In this document: piece by piece, positions 1 through 7,229 of the stretch
Layout of the letters: every line of letters starts with the position of its first letter
Numbering within the stretch: the stretch's first letter is position 1
Assembly: GCA_012518325.1 (NCBI GenBank)
Contig: JAAYSR010000085.1
Coordinates: forward strand, 1 to 22,649
Reading direction: 5' to 3'
Source of the DNA: Bacillota bacterium
Lineage (GTDB): Bacteria; Bacillota; Limnochordia; Darwinibacteriales; Darwinibacteriaceae
Length of the DNA: 22,649 bases
Position numbers and translations under genes: made by a program
Notes under the pieces: generated by a model
Seen by the model: the letters and a program-made list of their open reading frames with translations, nothing else
The model's database searches: none
Told to the model about the DNA's origin: nothing

Positions 1-1
1 C

Positions 2-61
2 CTGGATGTAGATGACATCATCAAGGAAGTCACCACCTATCGTACACAGAATGGGGGGTAA
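2..61 (+). CDS. 3' end of upstream gene, probably grdA (glycine reductase selenoprotein A)
   Basis: An open frame enters from the left edge and ends at TAA 59-61. Its last residues read LDVDDIIKEVTTYRTQNGG. The LDVDxII segment resembles, from memory, the C-terminus of GrdA, the small selenoprotein that carries the carboxymethyl-selenoether intermediate of glycine reductase. In known clusters grdA sits immediately before grdB, which fits the next gene. Only 19 codons are visible and the selenocysteine site of GrdA would lie outside the window, so the identity rests mostly on context. The stop is 4 bp before the grdB ATG, and the G-run at 53-58 at the end of this gene serves as the grdB ribosome binding site, so the two genes are probably co-transcribed. 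Confidence 0.55.
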   Translation: MDVDDIIKEVTTYRTQNGG

Positions 62-65
62 GTGT

Positions 66-1373
66 ATGGAAGAGAAACGTATCGTTCTCTACATCAATCA
101 GTTTTTCGGGCAAATTGGCGGCGAAGAGATGGCACACATTGAACCCCAGAGCCACGATAAACCGATTGGTCCCGGAGTAGGCTTATCCAATCTGCTTCCG
201 AAGAATTGCACCATCGTGGGTACTATTATCTGTGGTGACAGTTACTTCAATGAAAACTTGGAAGAAGCAAGTGCTACTGTACGCAAAATGATCGAGGACT
301 TCAATCCTGACCTGGTTATTGCCGGTCCCGCTTTTAACGCCGGACGCTACGGCATGGCCTGCGGCACAGTAGGAAAGATTGCTCATGATATGGGTATTCC
401 AGCCGTTTCGGGTATGTATATAGAGAACCCCGGGGTAGAAGCATATCGCCAATACCTCTACATTGTTGAAACTACTAATTCTGCAGCTGGCATGCGTACT
501 GCACTGCCTGCCATTGCCAAACTCGCAGGCAAAATTGTTAACGGCGAGCCTGTGGGCACACCTGCTGAGGAAGGTTATATCAGCAGAGGAATCCGCAAGA
601 ACATCTTTGTGGAAAAGAGAGGTTCAGAGCGGGCAGTTGATATGCTCCTCAAGAAACTCAAAGGGGAAGAATTTGAAACTGAGTATCCCATTCCCATCTT
701 CGACCGTGTTGAACCTGCAGAAGCCATTGCTGACCTCAGCAACGTAACTGTAGCTCTGGTCACCAGCGGTGGAATCGTGCCCAAGGGCAACCCCGACCGG
801 ATAGAAGCCTCCAGTGCTTCCCGCTACGGCAAGTATTCCATCGAAGGCCTGGATGTTCTCACCTCTGAGGGCTTCCAAACAGCACACGGCGGATACGACC
901 CGGTCTACGCCAATGCAAATCCAAATCGGGTTATGCCGGTAGACGCCCTCCGTGCCCTGGAGAAGGAAGGGAGAATTGGCAAACTGTTCCCCTATTTCTA
1001 CGCCACAGTCGGCAACGGTACCTCCGTCGCGAATGCAGCAGCATTTGCCAAGGAGATTGCCCAAGAACTGGTGAACGAGGGTGTACAAGCAGTCATCCTC
1101 ACCAGCACCTGAGGCACCTGTACTCGTTGCGGCGCAACGATGGTAAAAGAAATCGAACGGGCGGGCATTGCAGTTGTACACGTATGTACCGTAACGCCCA
1201 TCTCCTTAACTGTGGGAGCCAACCGAATTGTTCCGGCAGTAGCCATTCCCCATCCATTAGGGAATCCAGCGCTATCGGAAACAGAAGAGTTCAGTCTGCG
1301 CAGGAAGCTTGTTGAAAAAGCTCTGAACGCTTTGGCAACTCCTGTTTCTGAACAGACTGTGTTTGAAGATTAG
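66..1373 (+). CDS. grdB: Glycine reductase component B, selenoprotein subunit GrdB (Sec at UGA 1110-1112)
   Basis: Substrate-binding selenoprotein subunit of glycine (or a related sarcosine/betaine) reductase. It activates the amine substrate and hands a carboxymethyl group to the selenol of GrdA. Start is ATG 66, with a G-rich ribosome binding site at 53-58. The frame reads through TGA at codon 349 and continues in the same frame to TAG 1371-1373, giving 435 residues, the usual length for the family. The TGA lies in the family motif U-x-x-C-x-x-C (here U-GTC-TRC-G), and the residues beyond it (VCTVTPISLTVGANRIVPA, AIPHPLGNP) are typical GrdB C-terminus. A SECIS-like hairpin follows the TGA directly. 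The paralogues GrdF (sarcosine) and GrdH (betaine) share this architecture. The probable grdA upstream and grdCD downstream favour the glycine-specific form. Without Sec insertion the product would be a 348-residue fragment lacking the redox motif. Confidence 0.93.
1110..1112 (+). other. Selenocysteine UGA codon of grdB
   Basis: In-frame TGA flanked on both sides by conserved GrdB sequence, in the U-x-x-C-x-x-C redox motif. It is recoded by SelB with Sec-tRNA in this family. The selA, selB, selC and selD genes needed for recoding are not in the window. Confidence 0.93.
1124..1140 (+). promoter_or_regulatory. Bacterial SECIS hairpin of grdB
   Basis: A perfect 7-bp stem (TCGTTGC with GCAACGA) closes a GGC loop at 1131-1133. 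The stem begins 11 nt after the UGA and the loop lies 18 nt after it. Known bacterial SECIS elements have the apical loop roughly 16-37 nt downstream of the UGA, with a G among the first two loop bases, and this element satisfies both. It lies inside the coding region, as bacterial SECIS elements must, and encodes part of the C-x-x-C motif. Confidence 0.88.
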
Positions 1374-1387
1374 TCACAAGACTGGAT

Positions 1388-1443
1388 AAGGGTCCCGCCG
1401 CCCGTGGATGTTTGACGACGTCAATCTGCAGGTAGGGACCCTT
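1388..1443 (+). repeat. Nested inverted repeats in the grdB-grdCD intergenic region
   Basis: The 92 bp between grdB and grdCD hold an outer perfect 9-bp inverted repeat (AAGGGTCCC at 1388-1396 and GGGACCCTT at 1435-1443). Inside it is an inner palindrome, TTGACGACGTCAA (1412-1424), which can form a 5-bp stem with a 3-nt loop. The outer arm ends 9 nt before the grdCD ribosome binding site. No clear U-tract follows, so this is not a canonical terminator. An RNA processing, stabilising or translation-modulating structure within the grd transcript is possible. Confidence 0.6.
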
Positions 1444-1465
1444 TATCTGTGTGGAGGTGTGTTTA

Positions 1466-3976
1466 TTGACCAATCCAGTTGTTAAAGCAGCAAGTTATTG
1501 TTTGTTCCACGCATCTGATATGGTGCTTGAACACGGAACCACCTTAACAATGGAGCGGGCTAAGAATCCGGATTCTCCATTATTTGAGGAAGTCAAAAAA
1601 GGATTGCGCCCCTTTGAAAGTGTTGCAGCCTATCCGCCAAACCAGGTTTACATTGGCAACATGACCCCAGAAGAGCTGGCCAAGATGCCGCAGCCTTGGT
1701 ATGAAAACAACGTAGAGGCAAACAGGAAGGGCAAACTCGGCGAGATTTTCCCCATGGATGAGTTTATTGCCATGATGAAAATCGTTGACTCCTTTGACCT
1801 GGTTGTTCTTGAAGATGGATTTGCCAAGCAAGTCGCAGAGAAACTCAGTGACCACCCCCTCTTCAGCGAGGCCGACTTGGCCATTCTGGCAAAGACTCAG
1901 AGTCTCGACGAAATCAACGACCTGCTTGCCAAGAATTTGGCAGTAGTTTTGGAGTACGCCGGCAAGACAGTGGGTTGCGTAAAGAGGGCCCACGAACATG
2001 ACGTTAACCTCAGTGCCCATGTCATGTTCGAAAACCTGGCCGGCAAAGCTGGAGGAGTTCTCAGCCTAAGACATCTTCTGTGGAACAATGACATCGATCC
2101 AGCCACCATCGATTATGTGATTGAAACCTCTGAAGAAGCCGCCGGGGACATGAACCAGCGCGGCGGAGGCAACTTTGCCAAAGCCATTGCCGAAAAGTGC
2201 GGCTGCATCAATGCTACAGGCTCAGATACCCGCTCCTTCTGCGCAGGCCCTGCCCACGGCATAGTCAAGGCCACCGGATTGGTCAGTTCTGGCATCTACA
2301 GGAATGTGGCGGTTGTAGCAGGCGGAGCAACAGCGAAACTGGGCATGAACTCCCGCGATCACGTCAAGAAGGGCGTGCCGGTCTTGGAAGACTGCATGGG
2401 CGGCTTCGCACTCTTGATCGGTGAAGATGACGGAGTCAACCCAATTATTCGCACTGATGCCATTGGGCGCCATACAGTAGGTACCGGCGCATCACCTCAG
2501 GCAGTTACCACAGCATTGGTCACTGCGCCCCTTGAGAGGGTAGGTTTGAAAATTACTGATGTGGATAAGTTCAGTGTGGAAATGCAGAACCCGGAAATTA
2601 CCGTTCCCGCCGGAGCCGGCAATGTGCCAGAGGCCAACTACAAGATGATTGGCGCCCTTGGCGTAAAGCAAGGCGCCATTGAGAGGTCGGAGCTCAACAG
2701 TTTCGTTGAACAGCACGGTCTGCCGGGCTGGGCTCCCACCCAGGGACATATCCCCTCCGGTGTCCCCTACATCGGCTTTGCCCGGGAAGGACTGCTGAAC
2801 GGAACTCTGAACCGGGTAATGATTGTCGGCAAAGGCAGCCTGTTCCTGGCCCGCCTCACCAACCTTTTTGACGGAGTCTCCTTCCTCATGGAGCGCAACC
2901 CAGGCAAGGGATCAGCCGCACAGGTTCCGACTGAGAAAATGGTCACCGTCGGTGTCACCCTCCTCGGCAGCGAACACGGAGTTGAAGAAGTAGTGCGCGG
3001 CGCCGAGCTGGCCCAGCGCAAAAACCGGAATATCAGGGTTGTAGCCATCGGGCCTAAGGGCAGCACTTCCCTGCCTGTCTACGAGGCCAACACCGAAGAC
3101 GAGCAGCGAGCAGCCATGGAAAGTCTCCTCAAGTCCGGTGAGATCGATGCCTGCGTGACAATGCACTACAACTTCCCATTGGGAGTAACCACCATTGGCA
3201 GGGTTATCGCCCCAGCCACTGGACGGGAAATGCTCATTGCCTCCACAACCGGCATGTCTGCCGGCAACCGCACCGAAGCGATGCACAAAAACGCCATCCT
3301 GGGCATTGCAGTTGCCAAGGGATTAGGCATTGAAAACCCTGCAGTCGGCATTCTCAACGTAGACGGTGCGCTGACCACAGAACGTTCACTGCGCGATCTG
3401 GAGAAGGAAGGCTACACCATTAACTGGGCGACCTCAGGACGCGCCGACGGACAGTCAATCATGCGGGGCAATGATGCCCTGACCGGCTCCTGCGATGTGC
3501 TGGTCACCGACTCCCTGACAGGAAATATCCTGGTCAAGATGCTCTCGGCCCTCTCCACAGGGGGACAGATTGAAAGCATAGGCTACGGCTACGGACCAGG
3601 TGTAGGCGAAGGCTACAAGCAAATCGTCAATATCGTCTCCAGAGCTTCCGGTGCACCTGTCATCGCCGGTGCAGTAGAGTTCGCGGCAGATATGGCCAAG
3701 GCCAACCTCCCTGAACTCGTCGAAGAAGAGCTCACACGGGCTAAGCTGATCAAGGCTGATGCCGCTGAGGCAGTGCAGAAGCCTCCGGCAAAACCTGTAG
3801 ATCAGGAGATCACAGGCGTGGACGTTCTGGAGATTGAAGAGGCAGCCGAAGCCCTTTGGAAAGAAAACATTTATGCCGAAGCAGGCATGGGCTGCACAGG
3901 CCCCGTAATTATGGTGGCCCCGGAAGACTATGAAGCAGCCAGACAGAAATTGATCGAGCTTGGCTATATCAGCTAA
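1466..3976 (+). CDS. Fused glycine reductase component C, GrdC-GrdD (acetyl-phosphate-forming)
   Basis: Protein C of glycine reductase takes the carboxymethyl-selenoether from GrdA and releases acetyl phosphate, giving ATP through acetate kinase. In characterised organisms it is two proteins, GrdC (about 510 aa, FabH-like) and GrdD (about 385 aa, PlsX-like). Here one uninterrupted frame encodes both. Residues 1 to about 480 match GrdC (VVKAASYCLFH, MVLEHGTT, a candidate catalytic Cys in DTRSFCAGPAHG). From about residue 490 the sequence is GrdD (TLLGSEHGVEEVVRGAELAQ, ACVTMHYNFPLG, and the C-terminal GMGCTGP segment with Cys 810, matching the thiol used in acetyl-enzyme formation in GrdD). The junction is about 15 residues, so the extra helices usual at the ends of the separate proteins look trimmed (836 residues against about 900). 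Start chosen: TTG 1466, 6 nt after GGAGGTG at 1453-1459. An upstream GTG at 1451 would place the ribosome binding site inside the gene. Confidence 0.93.
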   Translation: MTNPVVKAASYCLFHASDMVLEHGTTLTMERAKNPDSPLFEEVKKGLRPFESVAAYPPNQVYIGNMTPEELAKMPQPWYENNVEANRKGKLGEIFPMDEFIAMMKIVDSFDLVVLEDGFAKQVAEKLSDHPLFSEADLAILAKTQSLDEINDLLAKNLAVVLEYAGKTVGCVKRAHEHDVNLSAHVMFENLAGKAGGVLSLRHLLWNNDIDPATIDYVIETSEEAAGDMNQRGGGNFAKAIAEKCGCINATGSDTRSFCAGPAHGIVKATGLVSSGIYRNVAVVAGGATAKLGMNSRDHVKKGVPVLEDCMGGFALLIGEDDGVNPIIRTDAIGRHTVGTGASPQAVTTALVTAPLERVGLKITDVDKFSVEMQNPEITVPAGAGNVPEANYKMIGALGVKQGAIERSELNSFVEQHGLPGWAPTQGHIPSGVPYIGFAREGLLNGTLNRVMIVGKGSLFLARLTNLFDGVSFLMERNPGKGSAAQVPTEKMVTVGVTLLGSEHGVEEVVRGAELAQRKNRNIRVVAIGPKGSTSLPVYEANTEDEQRAAMESLLKSGEIDACVTMHYNFPLGVTTIGRVIAPATGREMLIASTTGMSAGNRTEAMHKNAILGIAVAKGLGIENPAVGILNVDGALTTERSLRDLEKEGYTINWATSGRADGQSIMRGNDALTGSCDVLVTDSLTGNILVKMLSALSTGGQIESIGYGYGPGVGEGYKQIVNIVSRASGAPVIAGAVEFAADMAKANLPELVEEELTRAKLIKADAAEAVQKPPAKPVDQEITGVDVLEIEEAAEALWKENIYAEAGMGCTGPVIMVAPEDYEAARQKLIELGYIS

Positions 3977-3986
3977 CCAGACTCGA

Positions 3987-4027
3987 AAAAGGAACGCCGC
4001 AGGTCAAAAGACCATGGCGTTCCTTTT
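3987..4027. terminator. Bidirectional intrinsic terminator between grdCD and the DUF4097-like operon
   Basis: A 12-bp stem (AAAAGGAACGCC at 3987-3998, GGCGTTCCTTTT at 4016-4027) contains a second small hairpin (GGTC-AAAA-GACC) in its loop. The + strand ends in TTTTCTTCTT and the - strand in TTTTT, so it can end transcription from both converging operons. It starts 11 bp after the grdCD stop. Confidence 0.9.
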
Positions 4028-4042
4028 CTTCTTGCATTGCCC

Positions 4043-4846
4043 TCACTTGTCTATGTTCACAACCACTGAACCGAAATTGGATCGAATATGCACAGGATGC
4101 ACACCTTCGCCCCATTTACCCTGGGCCCCGACTCGGTTGTTGCCTCCAATATTCACCTGGAACCCGGCATTGTGCTTCAGCGAGCCGTTAACCACCTCAA
4201 TGTCAAAGTCGTATCCCCCGTCAACGGGCAGAAGTTCAACTGTGCAGGTGGAGTAGGCGTTGGTGAGCTGGAGGGGGCCTGCAATTCTCTGCAGGTTCAG
4301 ATTGCCAAAACTGTTTTTGATGGTGAGCGTTCCTTCCACGTCGTTCAAATTGACATTGGCAAACCTGGTGTCGAGGTTCAGAAAGCCCAGGAAATCTTCA
4401 ACCCTGACTGTGCCAAATTGGTGTTCAACAGTGACTTCCATGCCGTCAGGCACTTCCACAACGAAGCCGAGGCCCACTTCCTCCCCCTCCAGATCGCTGG
4501 AGAGTTCATAGCTAAGTTCACGTCCGGAGATGCTCTCCTTAACCTCGACTACCTCCAGAACCTCTTCCCTGTCAGACCAGATGATGGCCTGGACCCGAAT
4601 TTCATCACCCTCCGCCGAGCTCAGTTCCACGACACCGTGCCGCCCCTTGAGGTAAAGCGAAGTGATGTCATGCTGGGGCCGGACGAATTCCTGAGACTTA
4701 TGGGCCTCGGGCTGCCTAAAACCGGGGCTGATATTGAAATCGACGGAGGGTTCCTTGAGGGAGCGGCTGCCAAAGTAGCGAACGTCTACAATAAAGAGCA
4801 CAGTCAGCAATATCAAGACAATCAGCGTTATTCTCCGAGTTTTCAC
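4043..4846 (-). CDS. Membrane-anchored DUF4097-like protein of a GntR-ABC operon
   Basis: A 267-residue protein with one N-terminal membrane segment (about residues 7-25, LIVLILLTVLFIV) and an extracytoplasmic body. The second half carries repeated beta-strand units of the kind seen in DUF4097/LiaG-like putative adhesin domains: FGTVRVEDFLGFLNLDTRF, LTIKNSFGNLNLQ, VHIRSNFGSVVVNI. No catalytic motif is visible. Such proteins often accompany regulator/ABC operons of cell-envelope stress responses, and this one is the last gene of such an operon. Start GTG 4846 lies 11 bp after the permease stop, with a G-rich ribosome binding site in the gap. The gene runs toward the terminator shared with the grd operon. 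Role inferred: envelope-associated partner or accessory of the transporter. The molecular function is unknown. Confidence 0.75.
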   Translation of the reverse strand: MKTRRITLIVLILLTVLFIVDVRYFGSRSLKEPSVDFNISPGFRQPEAHKSQEFVRPQHDITSLYLKGRHGVVELSSAEGDEIRVQAIIWSDREEVLEVVEVKESISGRELSYELSSDLEGEEVGLGFVVEVPDGMEVTVEHQFGTVRVEDFLGFLNLDTRFANVNLNDVEGTLTIKNSFGNLNLQRIAGPLQLTNAYSTCTVELLPVDGGYDFDIEVVNGSLKHNAGFQVNIGGNNRVGAQGKWGEGVHPVHIRSNFGSVVVNIDK

Positions 4847-4857
4847 TGCCTTCCCCC

Positions 4858-5622
4858 CTACCCATTGACTTCTACAAAGTGTTCGAAGAGAACTCCGGTC
4901 AATACAAACAGCCCCAGAATTCCCAGCCAGCTGCCTATTTCAGAGGCGAGACGCCAGTTTACGACAATGCCTGCCTCAATTTCATAGAGTCTAAACAGTT
5001 TATCCAGTGACAGAGCAGGCAGCCAGCGAAAGAGGGGTGCCAGCAGGCTGCCGCATAGATCAACCAGCCAGCTGGATAAAAACAGGGTCCAGAGCGCAAC
5101 CAAGCCTTGCGCCCGTCCTACCATCCTGCTCACCACAAAGGCCAGCTGCACAAAAATCACTACGGAAGCGAGCATAGCGAGGCTGAAGAGATACACTAAA
5201 ATTCCATTGCGGACTGCCCACAGCGAACCCGGCAAAACCTCCATGGCCAGCTGCACTTGGGGAGCAAAAAATATCAACGTGCCGAATACGGTTACCCCCA
5301 GCAGGACGGAGTACTCAATACACACGGCGGCCAGTTTAGCCAACATCACTTTCCAGCCGGGAACAGGCAAAACCAAAAGGGTATAAACTGTATCTTCCCG
5401 CCACTCCACACGCAGAGTCTGAAAACTCTGCCAGAGAAGCCAAAGGGGCATGAACACAAGGGGCAGCGAGACAGCCGCGAGGGCAGTTTCCATGGGCCAG
5501 CTCCCCGTCGCTATTCTCACCCGTGTAAACAGCATCACAATCAGGGTGATCCCCGAGAGAAAACCCAAAGGCAAAAGGCTTGCCTGCAAATCTTTCCGCA
5601 AGAGCCTGAAAAAACGGGTCAT
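4858..5622 (-). CDS. ABC transporter permease (ABC-2 type)
   Basis: A 254-residue hydrophobic protein with about six predicted membrane segments (for example FLSGITLIVMLF, AALAVSLPLVFMPLWLLW, ILVYLFSLAMLASVVIFVQLAF and a C-terminal LGILGLFVLTGVLF). The cytoplasmic N-terminus MTRFFRLLRKDLQ is typical of ABC-2 exporter permeases. The ATG overlaps the stop of the ATPase gene (TAATG), and GGAGG sits about 10 nt upstream inside the ATPase gene, so the two subunits are probably translationally coupled. The segment VEWREDTVYTLLVLPVPGWKVMLAKL resembles ABC-2 permeases in which a short element follows membrane segment 2. The substrate is not evident. A toxic peptide, antibiotic or lipid-type substrate is plausible from the GntR/ABC context. 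Confidence 0.82.
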   Translation of the reverse strand: MTRFFRLLRKDLQASLLPLGFLSGITLIVMLFTRVRIATGSWPMETALAAVSLPLVFMPLWLLWQSFQTLRVEWREDTVYTLLVLPVPGWKVMLAKLAAVCIEYSVLLGVTVFGTLIFFAPQVQLAMEVLPGSLWAVRNGILVYLFSLAMLASVVIFVQLAFVVSRMVGRAQGLVALWTLFLSSWLVDLCGSLLAPLFRWLPALSLDKLFRLYEIEAGIVVNWRLASEIGSWLGILGLFVLTGVLFEHFVEVNG

Positions 5623-6329
5623 TAGGCAAAAACCTCCTTGAATAAGTCATTGATGGATTTTCCGTATTGATCGCGCAAGTCTTCGGCATTGCCCTGCAGA
5701 CTGACAGTTCCTTCATCAAGAAAGACTACTCCGTCAAAAAGCTGCTCCGTGTCACCCACTGCATGGGTTGATATGATCATGCTTTGCACTTCGCTTTTGA
5801 ACTGCCGCACAATGCCCTCGACAATCCGGTCCCTCGAAGCGGGATCAATGCCGCTGAAGGGTTCGTCAAGGAGGAGCAGCGGTGCTTTGCGGGCCAGGGC
5901 CAGAATGAGTTTCAGACGCGCCCGCATGCCCTTGGAAAGCGAACTCACCTTCTTGTCAGGGTCAAGGCCCATAAACTCCAGGAGCCCGGGAATTCTTCCT
6001 TCGTCCCAGTCCTCGTAGAAAGAGGCAGTGAAATCGATGGCCTGCCGAACTGTCATCCAGCGATAGAGGTTTTCCACCTCCGGCACAAAGGCGATTTGCG
6101 CCTTGGTGCGGCGGGAGGGCACCTGCCCTAAGATCTTGATCTCTCCCCCGTCAGGCTTAACTAAACCGATGATGCATTTCAACAGTGTTGACTTGCCGCT
6201 ACCGTTAGGCCCCAACAGGCCCCAGATTTCGCCTTGGGGAAGTGCAAGGTCAACTCCCTTCAGGGCTTCCACTTTCGGATACTTCTTGCGCAAATTACTG
6301 ATAATGAGTGCCTGGTCAGTTATGCTCAC
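5622..6329 (-). CDS. ABC transporter ATP-binding protein
   Basis: A 235-residue ABC ATPase with Walker A GPNGSGKST (40-48), signature LSKGM (131-135), Walker B LLLLDEP (151-157) and the H-loop STHAVGD. It would energise the permease encoded next to it. The overall form is that of single-domain exporters of the YtrB/EcsA/BcrA type. Start GTG 6329 overlaps the GntR stop by 4 bp (GTGA), with GAGGTG about 9 nt upstream, so translation is coupled to the regulator. All nucleotide-binding motifs are intact. The substrate is not deducible. Confidence 0.92.
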   Translation of the reverse strand: MSITDQALIISNLRKKYPKVEALKGVDLALPQGEIWGLLGPNGSGKSTLLKCIIGLVKPDGGEIKILGQVPSRRTKAQIAFVPEVENLYRWMTVRQAIDFTASFYEDWDEGRIPGLLEFMGLDPDKKVSSLSKGMRARLKLILALARKAPLLLLDEPFSGIDPASRDRIVEGIVRQFKSEVQSMIISTHAVGDTEQLFDGVVFLDEGTVSLQGNAEDLRDQYGKSINDLFKEVFA

Positions 6330-6718
6330 TTGTCATTCACCTCTTCCCTTGCCTCCAGTTCGGAAAATCTGCTCTTCACAAGCTCTAAAGCAGCATCTTG
6401 ACTAAGGCCAAGCGCCTGTACCGCCCGGACAAAATCGTCCACTAGATTCGTCAACATTCCAATCCTCGTCTCCTCCACAAGTCCTTGATTCTGACTGACA
6501 AACGTGCCTTGCCCACGCAGGGTTTCCACCAGACCCATCAGTTCCATTTCCCGATACGCCCTTTGCACCGTATTGGCGTTAACTCTAATCTGGGCAGCCA
6601 AATCACGCTGGGAGGGAATTTTATCCCCCGGCTTCAGCTCGCCGGTGACAATCTGGCGTTTAAATTCCTCGATAATCTGCAAGTATATTGGTATGGATGT
6701 ACTGAAATCTATGTTCAA
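6326..6718 (-). CDS. GntR family transcriptional regulator, YtrA subfamily
   Basis: A 130-residue regulator. Residues 1 to about 75 form a GntR winged-helix domain (IPIYLQIIEEFKRQIVTGEL, GDKIPSQRDLAAQ, VNANTVQRAYREME, GLVETLRGQGTFV). A short helical tail of about 50 residues follows, the hallmark of the small YtrA group rather than FadR or HutC types with ligand domains. It is the first gene of a four-gene operon with an ABC exporter, as in B. subtilis ytrAB. It probably represses its own promoter through the palindrome at 6740-6767. Start TTG 6718 has AGGAGGG about 8 nt upstream. No other start codon is better placed. Confidence 0.92.
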   Translation of the reverse strand: MNIDFSTSIPIYLQIIEEFKRQIVTGELKPGDKIPSQRDLAAQIRVNANTVQRAYREMELMGLVETLRGQGTFVSQNQGLVEETRIGMLTNLVDDFVRAVQALGLSQDAALELVKSRFSELEAREEVNDK

Positions 6719-6739
6719 ATCGGTACCCTCCTTTCCGGA

Positions 6740-6767
6740 TTAGTGCACTAGCACCCTAGTACACTAA
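6740..6767. promoter_or_regulatory. Operator-like palindrome, probable GntR (YtrA-type) binding site
   Basis: TTAGTGCACTAG (6740-6751), a CACC spacer, and CTAGTACACTAA (6756-6767) form a 12+4+12 inverted repeat with one mismatch. It lies directly downstream of the -10 box of the GntR operon, where a bound repressor would cover the transcription start. AGTG/CACT half-sites resemble known YtrA-type operators. It also lies about 75 bp before the divergent membrane-protein gene and could affect it. Confidence 0.85.
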
Positions 6768-6768
6768 T

Positions 6769-6797
6769 ATCATAACCTCCGGTTGGGAATCTGTCAA
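6769..6797 (-). promoter_or_regulatory. Sigma-A promoter of the GntR-ABC operon
   Basis: On the - strand, TTGACA (6797-6792) and TATGAT (6774-6769) are separated by exactly 17 bp. The -35 matches consensus and the -10 is one base off. The operator-like palindrome begins 1 bp downstream of the -10 box. Confidence 0.88.
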
Positions 6798-6840
6798 CTG
6801 CTTTTTCCAAACTTGCACTTTGAGATGGAGGGATTCAACC

Positions 6841-7179
6841 ATGTTCAATCAGTCACAACTGCTCGGGAAATTCGCTCTGCTGGCAGCTGCCGGCCTGCTC
6901 ACCCTCACCCTGTTCGACAGCAACCCTTGGTGGAAGACCCTTTTCTTTGCCATACCCGCGACCCTGCTGAATCTGTTTTTGACCGGCGCGGCAATCCAAA
7001 ACTCATGGCCTGCCCCCCTCACTGCTCCCTTGCTGGGAGTTGCAGCCGCTGTCCTTGCCGGTCTGGCCGGTCTGACTCCAGTTTTTCGCACAACCTTTGG
7101 CACCCTGGTTGGATTTGCACTGCTTACAGCTTTGCTGGAATATGCCTTTGCCCGTGTCTTCCCGCAAGAAGTGCAATAG
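6841..7179 (+). CDS. Small membrane protein, unknown function
   Basis: A 112-residue very hydrophobic protein with about four predicted membrane segments (FALLAAAGLLTLTLF, TLLFFAIPATLLNLFLTGAA-like, PLLGVAAAVLAGLAGL, TLVGFALLTALLEYAFA). Start ATG 6841 is preceded by GGAGGG at 6827-6832. The longer frame from 6820 has no ribosome binding site. The size and four-helix outline loosely recall DUF2512/YndM-type proteins, but I cannot assign a family. It is divergent from the GntR-ABC operon and shares its control region, so the GntR operator may also affect it. The stop codon is buried in a perfect 9-bp hairpin stem (7171-7201). Confidence 0.7.
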   Translation: MFNQSQLLGKFALLAAAGLLTLTLFDSNPWWKTLFFAIPATLLNLFLTGAAIQNSWPAPLTAPLLGVAAAVLAGLAGLTPVFRTTFGTLVGFALLTALLEYAFARVFPQEVQ

Positions 7180-7201
7180 CTGCAGGGACGGACTATTGCA
7201 C
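7171..7201 (+). repeat. Perfect 9-bp inverted repeat enclosing the stop codon of the small membrane protein gene
   Basis: GTGCAATAG (7171-7179) and CTATTGCAC (7193-7201) flank a 13-nt loop. The gene's TAG stop is the last three bases of the left arm. A TTTT occurs only at 7213-7216, 11 nt after the stem, so termination would be weak. It might instead be a binding site or an mRNA 3' stabiliser. Confidence 0.55.
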
Positions 7202-7229
7202 AGATTGTAGTGGTTTTAAAGATTGACCG

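Noticed and set aside
12..65. Extension of grdB to an upstream start at 12
   Set aside because: The G-run ribosome binding site at 53-58 points to ATG 66, and the upstream gene is read in another frame up to 61.
66..1112. grdB as a truncated gene or pseudogene ending at TGA 1110, with 1140-1373 as a separate small gene
   Set aside because: The frame continues unchanged through the TGA into conserved GrdB sequence, the TGA sits in the known Sec motif, and a SECIS hairpin follows. 1140 has no ribosome binding site.
4088..4987. 299-codon + strand ORF
   Set aside because: It lies antisense across the DUF4097-like and permease genes, has no recognisable family features, and the - strand frames have proper starts, ribosome binding sites and domain motifs.
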